Below are positions 8,956 to 20,350 of a DNA stretch of 64,000 nt, in pieces. Origin of the DNA: Myxococcales bacterium (GTDB lineage Bacteria > Myxococcota_A > Bradymonadia > REDH01); contig CANMDT010000001.1 of the NCBI GenBank assembly GCA_947496715.1, positions 1-64,000 on the forward strand, written 5' to 3'. The notes under the pieces were generated by a model. It saw nothing but the letters and a program-made list of their open reading frames with translations. It searched no databases and was not told the DNA's origin. The first letter of the stretch is position 1, and every line of letters starts with the position of its first letter. A program made the position numbers and the translations under genes.

Positions 8956-10216
8956 CGGCACACAGAACGCCTCTGCCGGTGGCTCCGCGATCGCGCTGCT
9001 CCGAAGACACCCCATGGTGCAGGCCTACCTCGCAAGCCGCGTCTTCGGGCTCATGGCGATGACGCTCTTCCGGGCCACAGCCTCATGGCACGTCTACGAG
9101 CTGACGGGGAGCAAGGTCCTTCTCGGCACGCTCGGGCTCGCGCAGTTTCTGCCGGCGCTGCTGTCGACGATGGCCGGCGGTGTCATCGCCGATCGCTACG
9201 AGCGGACCCGGACGGTGCGCCGGTCGCAGTTGGTGGCGGCAAGCGCAACGCCGATTGTTGCCTGGCTCGCCTATCAAGGGACGCTGCCGCATGGGGTGCT
9301 CTTTGTGGCAGCAGGGTGGCTCGCTGCAATCGGAGGGTTGGAGCAGCCTTCGCGCGCGAGCCTGCTGCCTGGCCTGGTGTCTCGGGAAGAGCTTCCACAG
9401 ACCGTGACCATTGCCGCGACGATGCAGAGCCTCGCGATGGCCTCGGGTCCGGCGCTCGCGGGGCTGCTCCTCGTCTTCTCTCCCATCTGGTCTATCTACC
9501 TGTTGCACTCGCTGCTGCTGCTGACCTCCTACCTGCTGGTGCGACGGCTCCCGCCCGCCATGCCCAGTGGAGCAGGCGAAGAGCAGCCGCACCCTTTCCG
9601 GCAGATGTTGGATGGCGCGAAGTTCGTCTCCTCTTCGCCGGTGCTGCTCGGCTGCATGGCGCTCGATATGGTGGCGGTGGTCCTGGGCGGCGCGCAGGCG
9701 CTGCTGCCGGTCGTTGCGAAGGAGACCCTCAACGTGGGGCCCGTGGGGTTTGGCCTGCTCTCGGCGTCGATTGAGCTCGGCGCTCTCAGCATGTCGATCT
9801 ACCTCGCCTCACGCCGACCGATTGAGCGGGCCGGAAGGACGTTGCTCTGGACGGTTGCGGCCTACGGCGCAGCGACGCTTCTATTCGGGCTCTCGACCAC
9901 GCTCTGGCTGTCGGTCATTGCCTACGCGCTGGTGGGCGCCGCAGACCAGGTGAGCGTGGTGCTGCGACACACCATCGTGCAGCTGTCGACCCCCGACGGG
10001 CTCCGCGGCAGGGTGAGCGCGATCAACATGCTCTTCATCCACGCCAGCAACCAGCTCGGCGCCTTTGAGTCGGGGCTGCTGGCGGCGGTTACCAGCACCC
10101 GCTTCGCCATCCTCTTCGGCGGTGGCGCCGCAGTGCTCGTCGCTGCGGGAATGGGGCGATGGAACGCGAAGTTGAGAGCCTACAGAACGGGCGACAGGCA
10201 GGAGTCGGTCGGCTGA
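8945..10216 (+). CDS. MFS transporter (EntS-like)
   Basis: VFGLMAMTLFRATASWHVYELTGSKVLLGTLGLAQFLPALLSTMAGGVIADRYERTRTVR; EntS-type MFS motif. ATG at 8945 overlaps the end of the preceding gene. Confidence 0.88.
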   Translation: MPDSGTQNASAGGSAIALLRRHPMVQAYLASRVFGLMAMTLFRATASWHVYELTGSKVLLGTLGLAQFLPALLSTMAGGVIADRYERTRTVRRSQLVAASATPIVAWLAYQGTLPHGVLFVAAGWLAAIGGLEQPSRASLLPGLVSREELPQTVTIAATMQSLAMASGPALAGLLLVFSPIWSIYLLHSLLLLTSYLLVRRLPPAMPSGAGEEQPHPFRQMLDGAKFVSSSPVLLGCMALDMVAVVLGGAQALLPVVAKETLNVGPVGFGLLSASIELGALSMSIYLASRRPIERAGRTLLWTVAAYGAATLLFGLSTTLWLSVIAYALVGAADQVSVVLRHTIVQLSTPDGLRGRVSAINMLFIHASNQLGAFESGLLAAVTSTRFAILFGGGAAVLVAAGMGRWNAKLRAYRTGDRQESVG

Positions 10217-10289
10217 TTGCGGCGGGATCGCAACCGCCCTACCTATGGCCGGCAGTTCGACCAACCGGTCTGCGAACGAGGAGAAAGAG

Positions 10290-11329
10290 ATGGCAGCAAG
10301 CATTGTCGAGTCCGTTGAGACGCTCCGCTTCCCGTGGCAGACCGTCGACCCCTTTCTGTTCTGCGTCTACCATGTGGACGACTACCCGGAAGGCACCGAA
10401 GCCATGGGCCCGAAGGCGAGCCTCGACGGGCGAAACCTCGGCCAGGACTTTGGCAACAAAGATGGTTGGAACATGTACCACGGCAAGGAGATCCCAGGGT
10501 TTCCGCGCCACCCGCACCGGGGCTTCGAGACGGTGACCTTCACCCGCCGCGGCCTCATCGATCACAGCGACTCTCTTGGCGCGACGGCCCGGTTTGGCAA
10601 CGGCGATGTGCAGTGGATGACTGCCGGCAAGGGGGTCGAGCATTGCGAGATGTTCCCGCTCGTGGAGCGCGAGCAGCACAACCTGACCGAGTTCTTCCAG
10701 ATCTGGCTCAACCTGCCCGCCCGCAACAAGATGGCGACACCCCACTTCGCTATCTTCTGGGCCCACCAGATCCCCGAGCAGACCTTCACCGACGAGGCCG
10801 GTCGCAAGACCCGTCTGGTCATGGCTGCGGGTGCCATCGGAGAGCAGCCCGCTCCGCCGCCGCCGCCAGCTTCGTGGGCCGCTTCGCCGCAGAACGAGGT
10901 GGCCATCTGGACCATCAATCTGGAGCCTGGTGCGCAGTGGACGCTGCCCGCCGCATCGCCTGGCCTCTCGCGGTCGCTCTACCTGTTTGAGGGGGCGGTG
11001 ACGCTCGGAGGCTCGCCGCTGTCGGGCCGCGTGCGGGCAGTCGTCCCGTCGCACCTGCCCTGCCCCCTCGAGAATGGCGATGCACCGGCGCAGCTCCTGC
11101 TGCTGCAGGGCCGCCCGATCGGCGAGCCCGTTGCCGCCCACGGCCCCTTTGTGATGAACAACTACGCGGAGCTGCAGCGGGCCTTTGACGACTACCAGCG
11201 GGGCCTCTTCGGGCGCTGGCAGTGGCCGAACAGCGGGCCGGTCCATCCGCGCGAAGCAGAGCGGTTCGCCAACCATGCCGACGGCCGCCGCGAGAGCGCC
11301 ACGGAGTCGCTCGCCGCTCGAGCACAATC

Positions 11330-11333
<4 letters not shown>
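10290..11333 (+). CDS. Pirin family protein
   Basis: PRHPHRGFETVTFTRRGLIDHSDSLG, GDVQWMTAGKGVEHCEMFP. RBS-like AGGAGAAAG upstream of ATG 10290. Confidence 0.93.
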
Positions 11334-13564
<2,231 letters not shown>

Positions 13565-13583
13565 CCTCCGCTTAGGTGCGCTC

Positions 13584-14243
13584 ATGCAAGACCGTCGCAG
13601 CTTTCTTCAACGCCTCGCCCTCTCGACGGGCGCCGTCATCCTGATGCCCGCGGTGAGCCGCTGTGGCGCGCCGCAGGCAGCCGCGCCTGCAGCTCCGGTC
13701 CGAGACCCGAACGAGCCCATCCGCACCGAGCCGGCCGGCTGGGATGCGATCGCCTACAACCGGGAGCGCGGCAACGCGGGCTTCATCCCGGCGACCTACC
13801 AGGCCGCGATCAATGCAGAGACGGGACCAAAGGAGGCGCTCGGCAAGCACCTCCCCTATCTGCCGGAGGTGGGCAGCGTGCCGGCGGGCTTCATGGCAGT
13901 GATGTGGGGTGATCCGTCGAAGGGGTATGCCCGCCATCCCAACGCGGTGAAGAGCGAAGCCAACAACCATGTGGGCCACTGGTACAACTGGATCAAGGTC
14001 CGGAAGGCCGACGAGGCCGAGACGGAGGAGCTGCAGAGCAGCTACTCCGACTGGCCGGGAACGGCGACGGGCGACAACGGCGCCTACGCTGTCTTTGGCG
14101 AGGGCGACATCACCGCCGACGGTGGCAAGAACACCATCTACCTCGCCGCGATCCCGGCGGGGGTGAAGTCGGGAGACAGGGTCCGCGTCTGGGCTCACTG
14201 TCTGACGCACGGCGAGTATGTGGCCTTCCTCACCGTCCCGTAA
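13584..14243 (+). CDS. Tat-signal hypothetical protein
   Basis: N-terminus MQDRRSFLQRLALSTGAVILMPAVSRC matches a Tat-like signal; no family recognised. Confidence 0.7.
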   Translation: MQDRRSFLQRLALSTGAVILMPAVSRCGAPQAAAPAAPVRDPNEPIRTEPAGWDAIAYNRERGNAGFIPATYQAAINAETGPKEALGKHLPYLPEVGSVPAGFMAVMWGDPSKGYARHPNAVKSEANNHVGHWYNWIKVRKADEAETEELQSSYSDWPGTATGDNGAYAVFGEGDITADGGKNTIYLAAIPAGVKSGDRVRVWAHCLTHGEYVAFLTVP

Positions 14244-14334
14244 CGGGACTGCCGCGGGCGACGCGCAGCGCGTCGTCTGGCTGTTTGCAAGTTGCGGAAA
14301 ACTCGGCGATGCCGTTTGACCTTGGGGGGGCGGA

Positions 14335-15474
14335 ATGACTAATCCCCGCGCACTCGTCAGGCAGTCCCTCACGAGCCCTCCGGAGAGAGCCGTGTCGACA
14401 TCCAGCATCTGGTCCCGCTTCCGTCCCCGTCCCCGCAACACGCTCTTCCTCGGCATCCACATCGCGACCCCGATCGTGGCCTGGATGGCGGGCTTCAGCT
14501 GGTTCGGCCTCCTCCTCGCGCTTGTGGTCTACTATGTGCGGGTGTTCGGCATCACGGCCGGCTACCACCGCTACTTCTCACACCGCGCCTACAAGATGGG
14601 GCGCGTGACGCAGTTCCTCATGGCCTTCCTTGCGCAGACCGCCTGCCAAGGGGGCGTGCTCTGGTGGGCTGCCCACCACCGCCAGCACCACCGCTACTCC
14701 GACCAGCCCGGCGATGTTCACAGCCCCAAGCTCGACGGCTTCTGGTACGCCCACATGGGCTGGATGCTGGTCGAAGAGACCGACACCACAGACATCGAGC
14801 GGGTGAAGGACTTTGCGAAGTTCCCGGAGATCCTCTGGCTGGAGAAGTATGCGATTGTGCCGCCGCTGCTGCTCGCCATCGCGCTCTACGCAACGTGCGG
14901 TCTCACGGGGCTTGGCTGGGGCTTCGGCGTCTCGACTGTGGCGCTCTGGCACGGCACGTTCTGCGTCAACTCGCTCGCCCATGTCATGGGCCGTCGTGTC
15001 TACGAGACCACCGACACGTCGCGTAACAGCGCGCTGATCTCCACCTTCACCATGGGCGAGGGCTGGCACAACAACCACCACCACTACCAGCGCTCCGCGG
15101 CGCAGGGTTGGCGCTGGTATGAGTTCGACCCCACCTACTGGATCCTCAAGGTCATGCAGTTCGTGGGGCTTGCCTCCGGCGTGAGCCGTCCGCCGCGCCA
15201 CGTCATCGAGAACACCATCGCCCGCGTCTCGGAGCGGGCCAAGGAGCTCCGCGAGGGGCTGGCGCAGCGGGCTGAGTCGCTTGCGGCTGCCGTGCAGTCG
15301 GCTCGTGGGTCGGCGCCCGAAGAGCGCGTTCGCCAGCTACTGCAGAGCGCCGAGGAGCTCCGCACGGAGATGCTGGCGCTGCGGGATGAGAAACTGGCCC
15401 ACATGGCCGAGCGCGTCGATGCGCTGGTTCACGAACTGGAAGCCAGAATGTTGGGCGAAACGAGCGGAGTGTAA
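14335..15474 (+). CDS. Acyl-CoA/fatty acid desaturase with C-terminal coiled-coil extension
   Basis: Histidine boxes HRYFSH, HRQHHRYSD, HNNHHHYQRS; about 90-aa charged heptad-like tail. Confidence 0.93.
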   Translation: MTNPRALVRQSLTSPPERAVSTSSIWSRFRPRPRNTLFLGIHIATPIVAWMAGFSWFGLLLALVVYYVRVFGITAGYHRYFSHRAYKMGRVTQFLMAFLAQTACQGGVLWWAAHHRQHHRYSDQPGDVHSPKLDGFWYAHMGWMLVEETDTTDIERVKDFAKFPEILWLEKYAIVPPLLLAIALYATCGLTGLGWGFGVSTVALWHGTFCVNSLAHVMGRRVYETTDTSRNSALISTFTMGEGWHNNHHHYQRSAAQGWRWYEFDPTYWILKVMQFVGLASGVSRPPRHVIENTIARVSERAKELREGLAQRAESLAAAVQSARGSAPEERVRQLLQSAEELRTEMLALRDEKLAHMAERVDALVHELEARMLGETSGV

Positions 15475-17315
15475 TGGCACTGATTCAACTCCGGGGGATT
15501 CATCTCTCATTTGGCTCGGCACCCGTGCTGAACGATACCTCGTTTTCCATTGAGCGGGGTGAGCGGGTGGGGTTGCTGGGCCGGAATGGCGCGGGAAAGA
15601 CGACGCTACTCCGCATGATTGAGGGCGTGCTGCTGCCCGAGCAGGGCGTGGTGGAGCGGCCCGATTCACTCCGTGTTGCGCGGTTGATTCAGGAGATCCC
15701 CTCGGACGACTCGGCCTCGGTCTGGGAGCTGGTGGCGGGCGCCTTCGGAAGCGCGGGGCGCGACGCTGCAGCGATGCGGGCCGGCGGCGATGCGATCGGA
15801 GACCCCTCAGCGGCCTGGGCCGTAGCACCCGCTGTCGAGACGGCTATCGCGCGGCTCGGCCTCGATCCCGACCAGCCCTTCGCGACACTCTCGGGCGGCC
15901 TCAAGCGGCGTGCCGCACTGGCCCGCGCGCTGGCCACCGACCCCGACATTCTGCTGCTCGACGAGCCCACGAATCACCTCGATGTCGAGGCGATCGAGCA
16001 GCTCGAGACGCTGCTCATGCGCGAATCGCAGCGCGGGCTGCTCTTTGTGACCCACGACCGGGCCTTCCTCGAGCGGATCGCCAACCGCATCGTCGAGCTC
16101 GACCGCGGCAAGCTGACCTCCTGGGATTGCGGCTACCGCACCTATCTGGAGCGGCGTGAACGGCAGTTGGCAGAAGAGGAGGCAGTGGGCATCCGGCTCG
16201 ACAAGCGCATCTCTGAAGAGGCCGAATGGGCGAGCAAGGGTGTGGCGGCGCGCCGGACCAAGTCGGTCGGCCGTCTCCGCGCGCTCGAACAGCTCCGTGC
16301 GGTGCGGGCCTCGCAGCGCAAGCGGCCGGGCGAACTCAAGATGGCCATTCAGGAGGCGGCGAACTCAGGCAAGCTGGTCTGTGAGACCCAGGCGCTCAGC
16401 TTCGGCTACGAGGGTCGTCCTCCGCTGATCCACGAACTCACCACCTTCATCATGCGCGGCGACCGCATCGGCATCATCGGGCCGAATGGCTGCGGAAAGA
16501 CCACGCTCATCCGCTGCCTGCTAGGCGAGCTCGAGGCGACCTCGGGACAGGTCCGCACCGGTACGCGGCTCGAGGTTGTCTACTTCGATCAGACGCGCGA
16601 GTGGCTCGACCCCGACCGCTCCGTCGTCGACACCGTGGCCGACGGCAACGACCGGGTCACGGTCGACGGCCGGCCCCGCCATGTGCACGGCTACCTGCAG
16701 GACTTCCTCTTCTCTTCGGAGCGTGCCCGTGTGCCGGTTCGACTCCTCTCCGGCGGCGAGCGGGCCCGACTGCTGCTCGCGCGCCTCTTCCTCAAGCCCT
16801 CGAATGTGCTTGTCCTCGACGAGCCGACGAACGACCTCGACACCGAGACGCTCGAGCTGCTCGAGCAGCTGCTGTCGAACTACCCGGGCACCGTGCTCGT
16901 TGTCAGCCACGACCGGGCCTTCCTCAACGAGGTGGTCACCAGCACGCTCGTCTTTGAGGGCGACGGCCGCATCGGCGACTACCCGGGCGGCTACGACGAC
17001 TGGCTCCGTCAGCGTCCCGAACCGGCCACGAAACAGAGTGAGAAGAAGGCCCTCATCGCCGCAGGGAAGCTCCCGGCGCCCAAGGTGCAGATGTCCTTCA
17101 AGGAGAAGAAGGAGCTCGAAGAGCTACCCCGCCGCATCGAGGTGCTGGAGAAGGAACAGAGCACGCTGAGCGCCCTGCTCGCTGACCCCGTCTTCTATGC
17201 AAAACCAGCGAGAGAGACCCGGCCGACCATGGACCGCGTGACCGCTATCGAAGCAGAGTTGGCCAAGATATACGTGCGCTGGGAGGCGCTCGAGGCGAAG
17301 GCGAACCCAGTCTAG
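15474..17315 (+). CDS. ABC-F family ATP-binding protein (Uup-like)
   Basis: Two ABC domains: GRNGAGKTTLLR, LSGGLKRRAALARAL, GPNGCGKTTLIR, LSGGERARLLLARLF; Uup-like C-terminal coiled coil. Confidence 0.93.
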   Translation: MALIQLRGIHLSFGSAPVLNDTSFSIERGERVGLLGRNGAGKTTLLRMIEGVLLPEQGVVERPDSLRVARLIQEIPSDDSASVWELVAGAFGSAGRDAAAMRAGGDAIGDPSAAWAVAPAVETAIARLGLDPDQPFATLSGGLKRRAALARALATDPDILLLDEPTNHLDVEAIEQLETLLMRESQRGLLFVTHDRAFLERIANRIVELDRGKLTSWDCGYRTYLERRERQLAEEEAVGIRLDKRISEEAEWASKGVAARRTKSVGRLRALEQLRAVRASQRKRPGELKMAIQEAANSGKLVCETQALSFGYEGRPPLIHELTTFIMRGDRIGIIGPNGCGKTTLIRCLLGELEATSGQVRTGTRLEVVYFDQTREWLDPDRSVVDTVADGNDRVTVDGRPRHVHGYLQDFLFSSERARVPVRLLSGGERARLLLARLFLKPSNVLVLDEPTNDLDTETLELLEQLLSNYPGTVLVVSHDRAFLNEVVTSTLVFEGDGRIGDYPGGYDDWLRQRPEPATKQSEKKALIAAGKLPAPKVQMSFKEKKELEELPRRIEVLEKEQSTLSALLADPVFYAKPARETRPTMDRVTAIEAELAKIYVRWEALEAKANPV

Positions 17316-17384
17316 CGCAGCGTCTCCGCGAACCTTCTCCCGCGGGGCTGCATCTCAGCGGATACACTCCCTGAGGACCATAAC

Positions 17385-18569
17385 ATGCGTCAGCTCTCCT
17401 TTACGCTGCTCCTCTGCCTTGTTGGGTGCTCCGACGAGTCTGCCGACCTTCCTGCAGGCAACGACGCCGGCGGCAGCACCGATACCGCCGAAGACGCCTC
17501 CGCGACCGACAGTTCGGCCGACGCGACGGATGGGTCAGGCGCAACGGACACCAGCGGCAGCGGCTCAGGAGAGCCCGCGCAGGGCATCATCTCCACGGAG
17601 AGTTTCCCGCTGCCCGAGAGCCTGCCCGGCGGCATCTTCATTCAGCCCCGACTTGTCTGTAGCCCGCCGGTGGCTGGCGACGCCCCCGCGGAGGGCGACT
17701 CGGTCTGTACCTACACCGCCATCTCGGCCTGCACCGAGCCCGGCCGCGACTTCGCCGACTACGGCCGCTGCGACATCGTTCGGACCCAGCGCCCCTACTC
17801 GGCGCAGCCTCCCGTTATCCGGAGTGACGCCGCCGACCCGCGGCTCGACGACCCTGCCTTCCTGTCGGAACTCGACTGGGTGACCTCGCAGGTCAAGGCC
17901 TGCGCCTGCGTCTGTTGCCATAGCTCGGAGCTGGCGCCCGAAGGCCCCTCCGACTGGCACCTCGAGGCCTCGGCCATCTGGACCGACTCGGTCTCTGACG
18001 ATGGCGTCGCGCTGCTCGCCGGGCTCGTCGATTCGTCTGCCTTCGGCGCCTATCCGCCCGAGCAGAACTTTGGCTTCGAGCGTGTTCGTACTGCGCTGCC
18101 GAGCACCGAGCCGGACCGGATGAAGACCTTCTTCCTGGAGGAGTATCTGCGGCGCGGCCACGTGGAGTCTGAGGCTGCGGCCATTGCACCCTTCGGCGGG
18201 CCGCTCGTCACCCAGGCCACCTACGAGCCCCGCGCCTGTGCCGGCAGCATCGGCGTAAAGGCCGATGGTACCATCCGCTTCACCGGCTCGGCCCGCTACC
18301 TCTACCTGCTCGAGATCGGCTCGGCGAACCCCGGCGTGCCGCCCAACCTCGACACCCCCGCCGGCACCATCTGGCGCGTCGATGTGCCCGAGACGGCTCC
18401 TGCGCTTCGCGGCGCGGTCACCTACGGCTTCGTCCCGGTCGGCGCTGCGCAGCGGGTCCCCGCCAGCGGTGCGCCTCGTGCGCTCACGGTGGGAGAGCAG
18501 GTCTACCTCTACACGCTCGCCGACGTGGGCCTGCCGCTGACGCGCTGCATCGCGACCGTCGCCCCCTGA
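17385..18569 (+). CDS. Hypothetical lipoprotein with Cys-rich CACVCCH motif
   Basis: Lipobox CLVGCSDE; linker DAGGSTDTAEDASATDSSADATDGSGATDTSGSGSGEP; CACVCCHSSELAPEGPSDW. Confidence 0.75.
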   Translation: MRQLSFTLLLCLVGCSDESADLPAGNDAGGSTDTAEDASATDSSADATDGSGATDTSGSGSGEPAQGIISTESFPLPESLPGGIFIQPRLVCSPPVAGDAPAEGDSVCTYTAISACTEPGRDFADYGRCDIVRTQRPYSAQPPVIRSDAADPRLDDPAFLSELDWVTSQVKACACVCCHSSELAPEGPSDWHLEASAIWTDSVSDDGVALLAGLVDSSAFGAYPPEQNFGFERVRTALPSTEPDRMKTFFLEEYLRRGHVESEAAAIAPFGGPLVTQATYEPRACAGSIGVKADGTIRFTGSARYLYLLEIGSANPGVPPNLDTPAGTIWRVDVPETAPALRGAVTYGFVPVGAAQRVPASGAPRALTVGEQVYLYTLADVGLPLTRCIATVAP

Positions 18570-18627
18570 GCTACTGCAAGGCCCCCTAGGCTCTGCTACT
18601 GCGTCTGCTTCCACCAGCGGAGGCCCC

Positions 18628-19857
18628 ATGCGCAGCCAGACTCTCACGCTCATCCTCATCGCCTTCACAGCAGGCTGCAGAGACGAGAGCGTCGGAACTG
18701 CCGACGCAGATACTTCGCTAGGCGCGGGAAGCGAAGACACAGGCACCAGCGCAGACACTGTCAGCAACGACAGCGGTGCAGACACGGGCAGCGAAGCCGA
18801 TGGCTCCGGCGAAGGCTCTGCGCAGCCTCTCCTGCCCTCGCTGCGCCTCCGCGGCCCGCACACCTTTGCCACCACCGCAGACGAGCTCGTGGACGAGACG
18901 CGGCCCTTCCCTGCCGGCTCCGGCGAGACAGCGGAGCCCCGCCGCCTGCCGGTCACCATCTGGCACCCCACCGATGCGGCTGCTCCCGGCCCGGTCATCA
19001 TCTGGGCGCACGGTCTTGGCAGCACTCGTTCGGACAACCGCAAGACCGCAGAGATCCTGGCCTCGCGCGGCTACATCGTGGCGGCCGCCGACTTCCCCAA
19101 GACCAACCGTCTCGCGCAGCCGCCCGATGTCGCCGATGTGGTGAACCAGCCCGGCGACCTCAAACTCCTCGCCGACCGGGTGCTCGAACTCGGCGCCACC
19201 GCCGGTTCGCCGCTCGAGGGCCGCGTTGACCCGGAGAAGATGGCCTATGTTGGGCTCTCTCTCGGCGCGATGACGGTCATGCTCGCTGCCTGGCAGACGG
19301 AGTTCTACGACCCCCGCATCGACGCCGTGGTCGCCCTCGCGCCACCCTCCTGTTACATGCCGCGCCCGCTCTTCGAGACGCCCGCCGTCCCGGCACTCAT
19401 CATGCTTGGAACGGGCGACGCCATCGTTGACTACGCCTCCAGCGTCGCCTCGTTCGCAGAGATTCCGGCGCCGTCGCTCGTTGTGTCTCTCGAGCGGGGA
19501 AGCCACACCGCCTTTGCCGATGTGGTGAGCGACTTCTTCAACAATGTGCCCCACCCCGACGTCATCGGCTGCTCGAGCGTGGTCTCGGACATCGATGTGA
19601 GCACCCTCGGCACGCTCGCTGAGTCACTCGGTGGCGCCTCCGCAGAGGTGGTCAACGCCGAATGTATCGCGCCCTGCTCGACGAATCAGACGGAGACACC
19701 TGCGATGCGGAGTGGCCGCCAGGCTGAACTTACGATCGCCTCGGTGGTCGGCTTCCTCGACGGCGTCTTTGTGCCGGGCGCGGCCTCCCTTGCCACGCTC
19801 GGAGCCGCGCTCGAATCCGAGCCCGACATCACGGTTGTGAGTCACCTCAACCCGTAG
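18628..19857 (+). CDS. Alpha/beta hydrolase (chlorophyllase/dienelactone hydrolase-like) lipoprotein
   Basis: Lipobox FTAGCRDE; PVIIWAHGLGSTRSDNRKTAEILASRGYIVAAADFP; nucleophile elbow GLSLGAM. Confidence 0.85.
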   Translation: MRSQTLTLILIAFTAGCRDESVGTADADTSLGAGSEDTGTSADTVSNDSGADTGSEADGSGEGSAQPLLPSLRLRGPHTFATTADELVDETRPFPAGSGETAEPRRLPVTIWHPTDAAAPGPVIIWAHGLGSTRSDNRKTAEILASRGYIVAAADFPKTNRLAQPPDVADVVNQPGDLKLLADRVLELGATAGSPLEGRVDPEKMAYVGLSLGAMTVMLAAWQTEFYDPRIDAVVALAPPSCYMPRPLFETPAVPALIMLGTGDAIVDYASSVASFAEIPAPSLVVSLERGSHTAFADVVSDFFNNVPHPDVIGCSSVVSDIDVSTLGTLAESLGGASAEVVNAECIAPCSTNQTETPAMRSGRQAELTIASVVGFLDGVFVPGAASLATLGAALESEPDITVVSHLNP

Positions 19858-19890
19858 CCCCGCGCTTGGGTGCGGCGGCGATGGCCAGGC

Positions 19891-20181
19891 TTAGGGAGCG
19901 ACGATGCGGCCTGCTGTGTCGCCGTTGCCGCCGGGCGTGTGGCAGGAGTTGCAGTCGCCGTTACTGGTTTCGGTCTCCATCGCATAGGTCTGCCCGTTTA
20001 GGGTGACCCGTGCTGTGTAGGGCATGACGACGCGGGAGCTGAGCGTGCTGAGGTAGAAATTGCCGGCGCTGTTCGAGGTGAGGCGTGTCAGCGGAGCCGT
20101 TGATGTCGGCGCTCCTCAGTCACAATCGGGACCGCTCGAACCACTTGCGGTGTCAGTGCCAGAGCTGGCGGTGAGCTGCAT
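19891..20181 (-). pseudogene. Remnant of a lipoprotein-like gene with C-terminal CxxCH motif
   Basis: Own minus-strand translation: MQLTASSGTDTASGSSGPDCD*GAPTSTAPLTRLTSNSAGNFYLSTLSSRVVMPYTARVTLNGQTYAMETETSNGDCNSCHTPGGNGDTAGRIVAP*; in-frame stop in the middle, no recognisable signal peptide. Confidence 0.65.
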
Positions 20182-20350
20182 CGGCCTAATGCCGCGTCCC
20201 GATTTCGGAAGACAGTGCCGTTGCTGCGGTGCGGGGTTGCACATCCCTTCGAGGCTACCGACGCTGCGTCACGTCGAGCGAGGTGCTGCGATGGGACTTA
20301 GTTGACCCGCTCGCCGCGCGGAGGCTACTTTGTGCATCAGGAGGTAGCTG

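Noticed and set aside
17565-19043. 492-aa minus-strand ORF
   Set aside because: Antisense to two lipoprotein genes with clear lipoboxes; no domain support.
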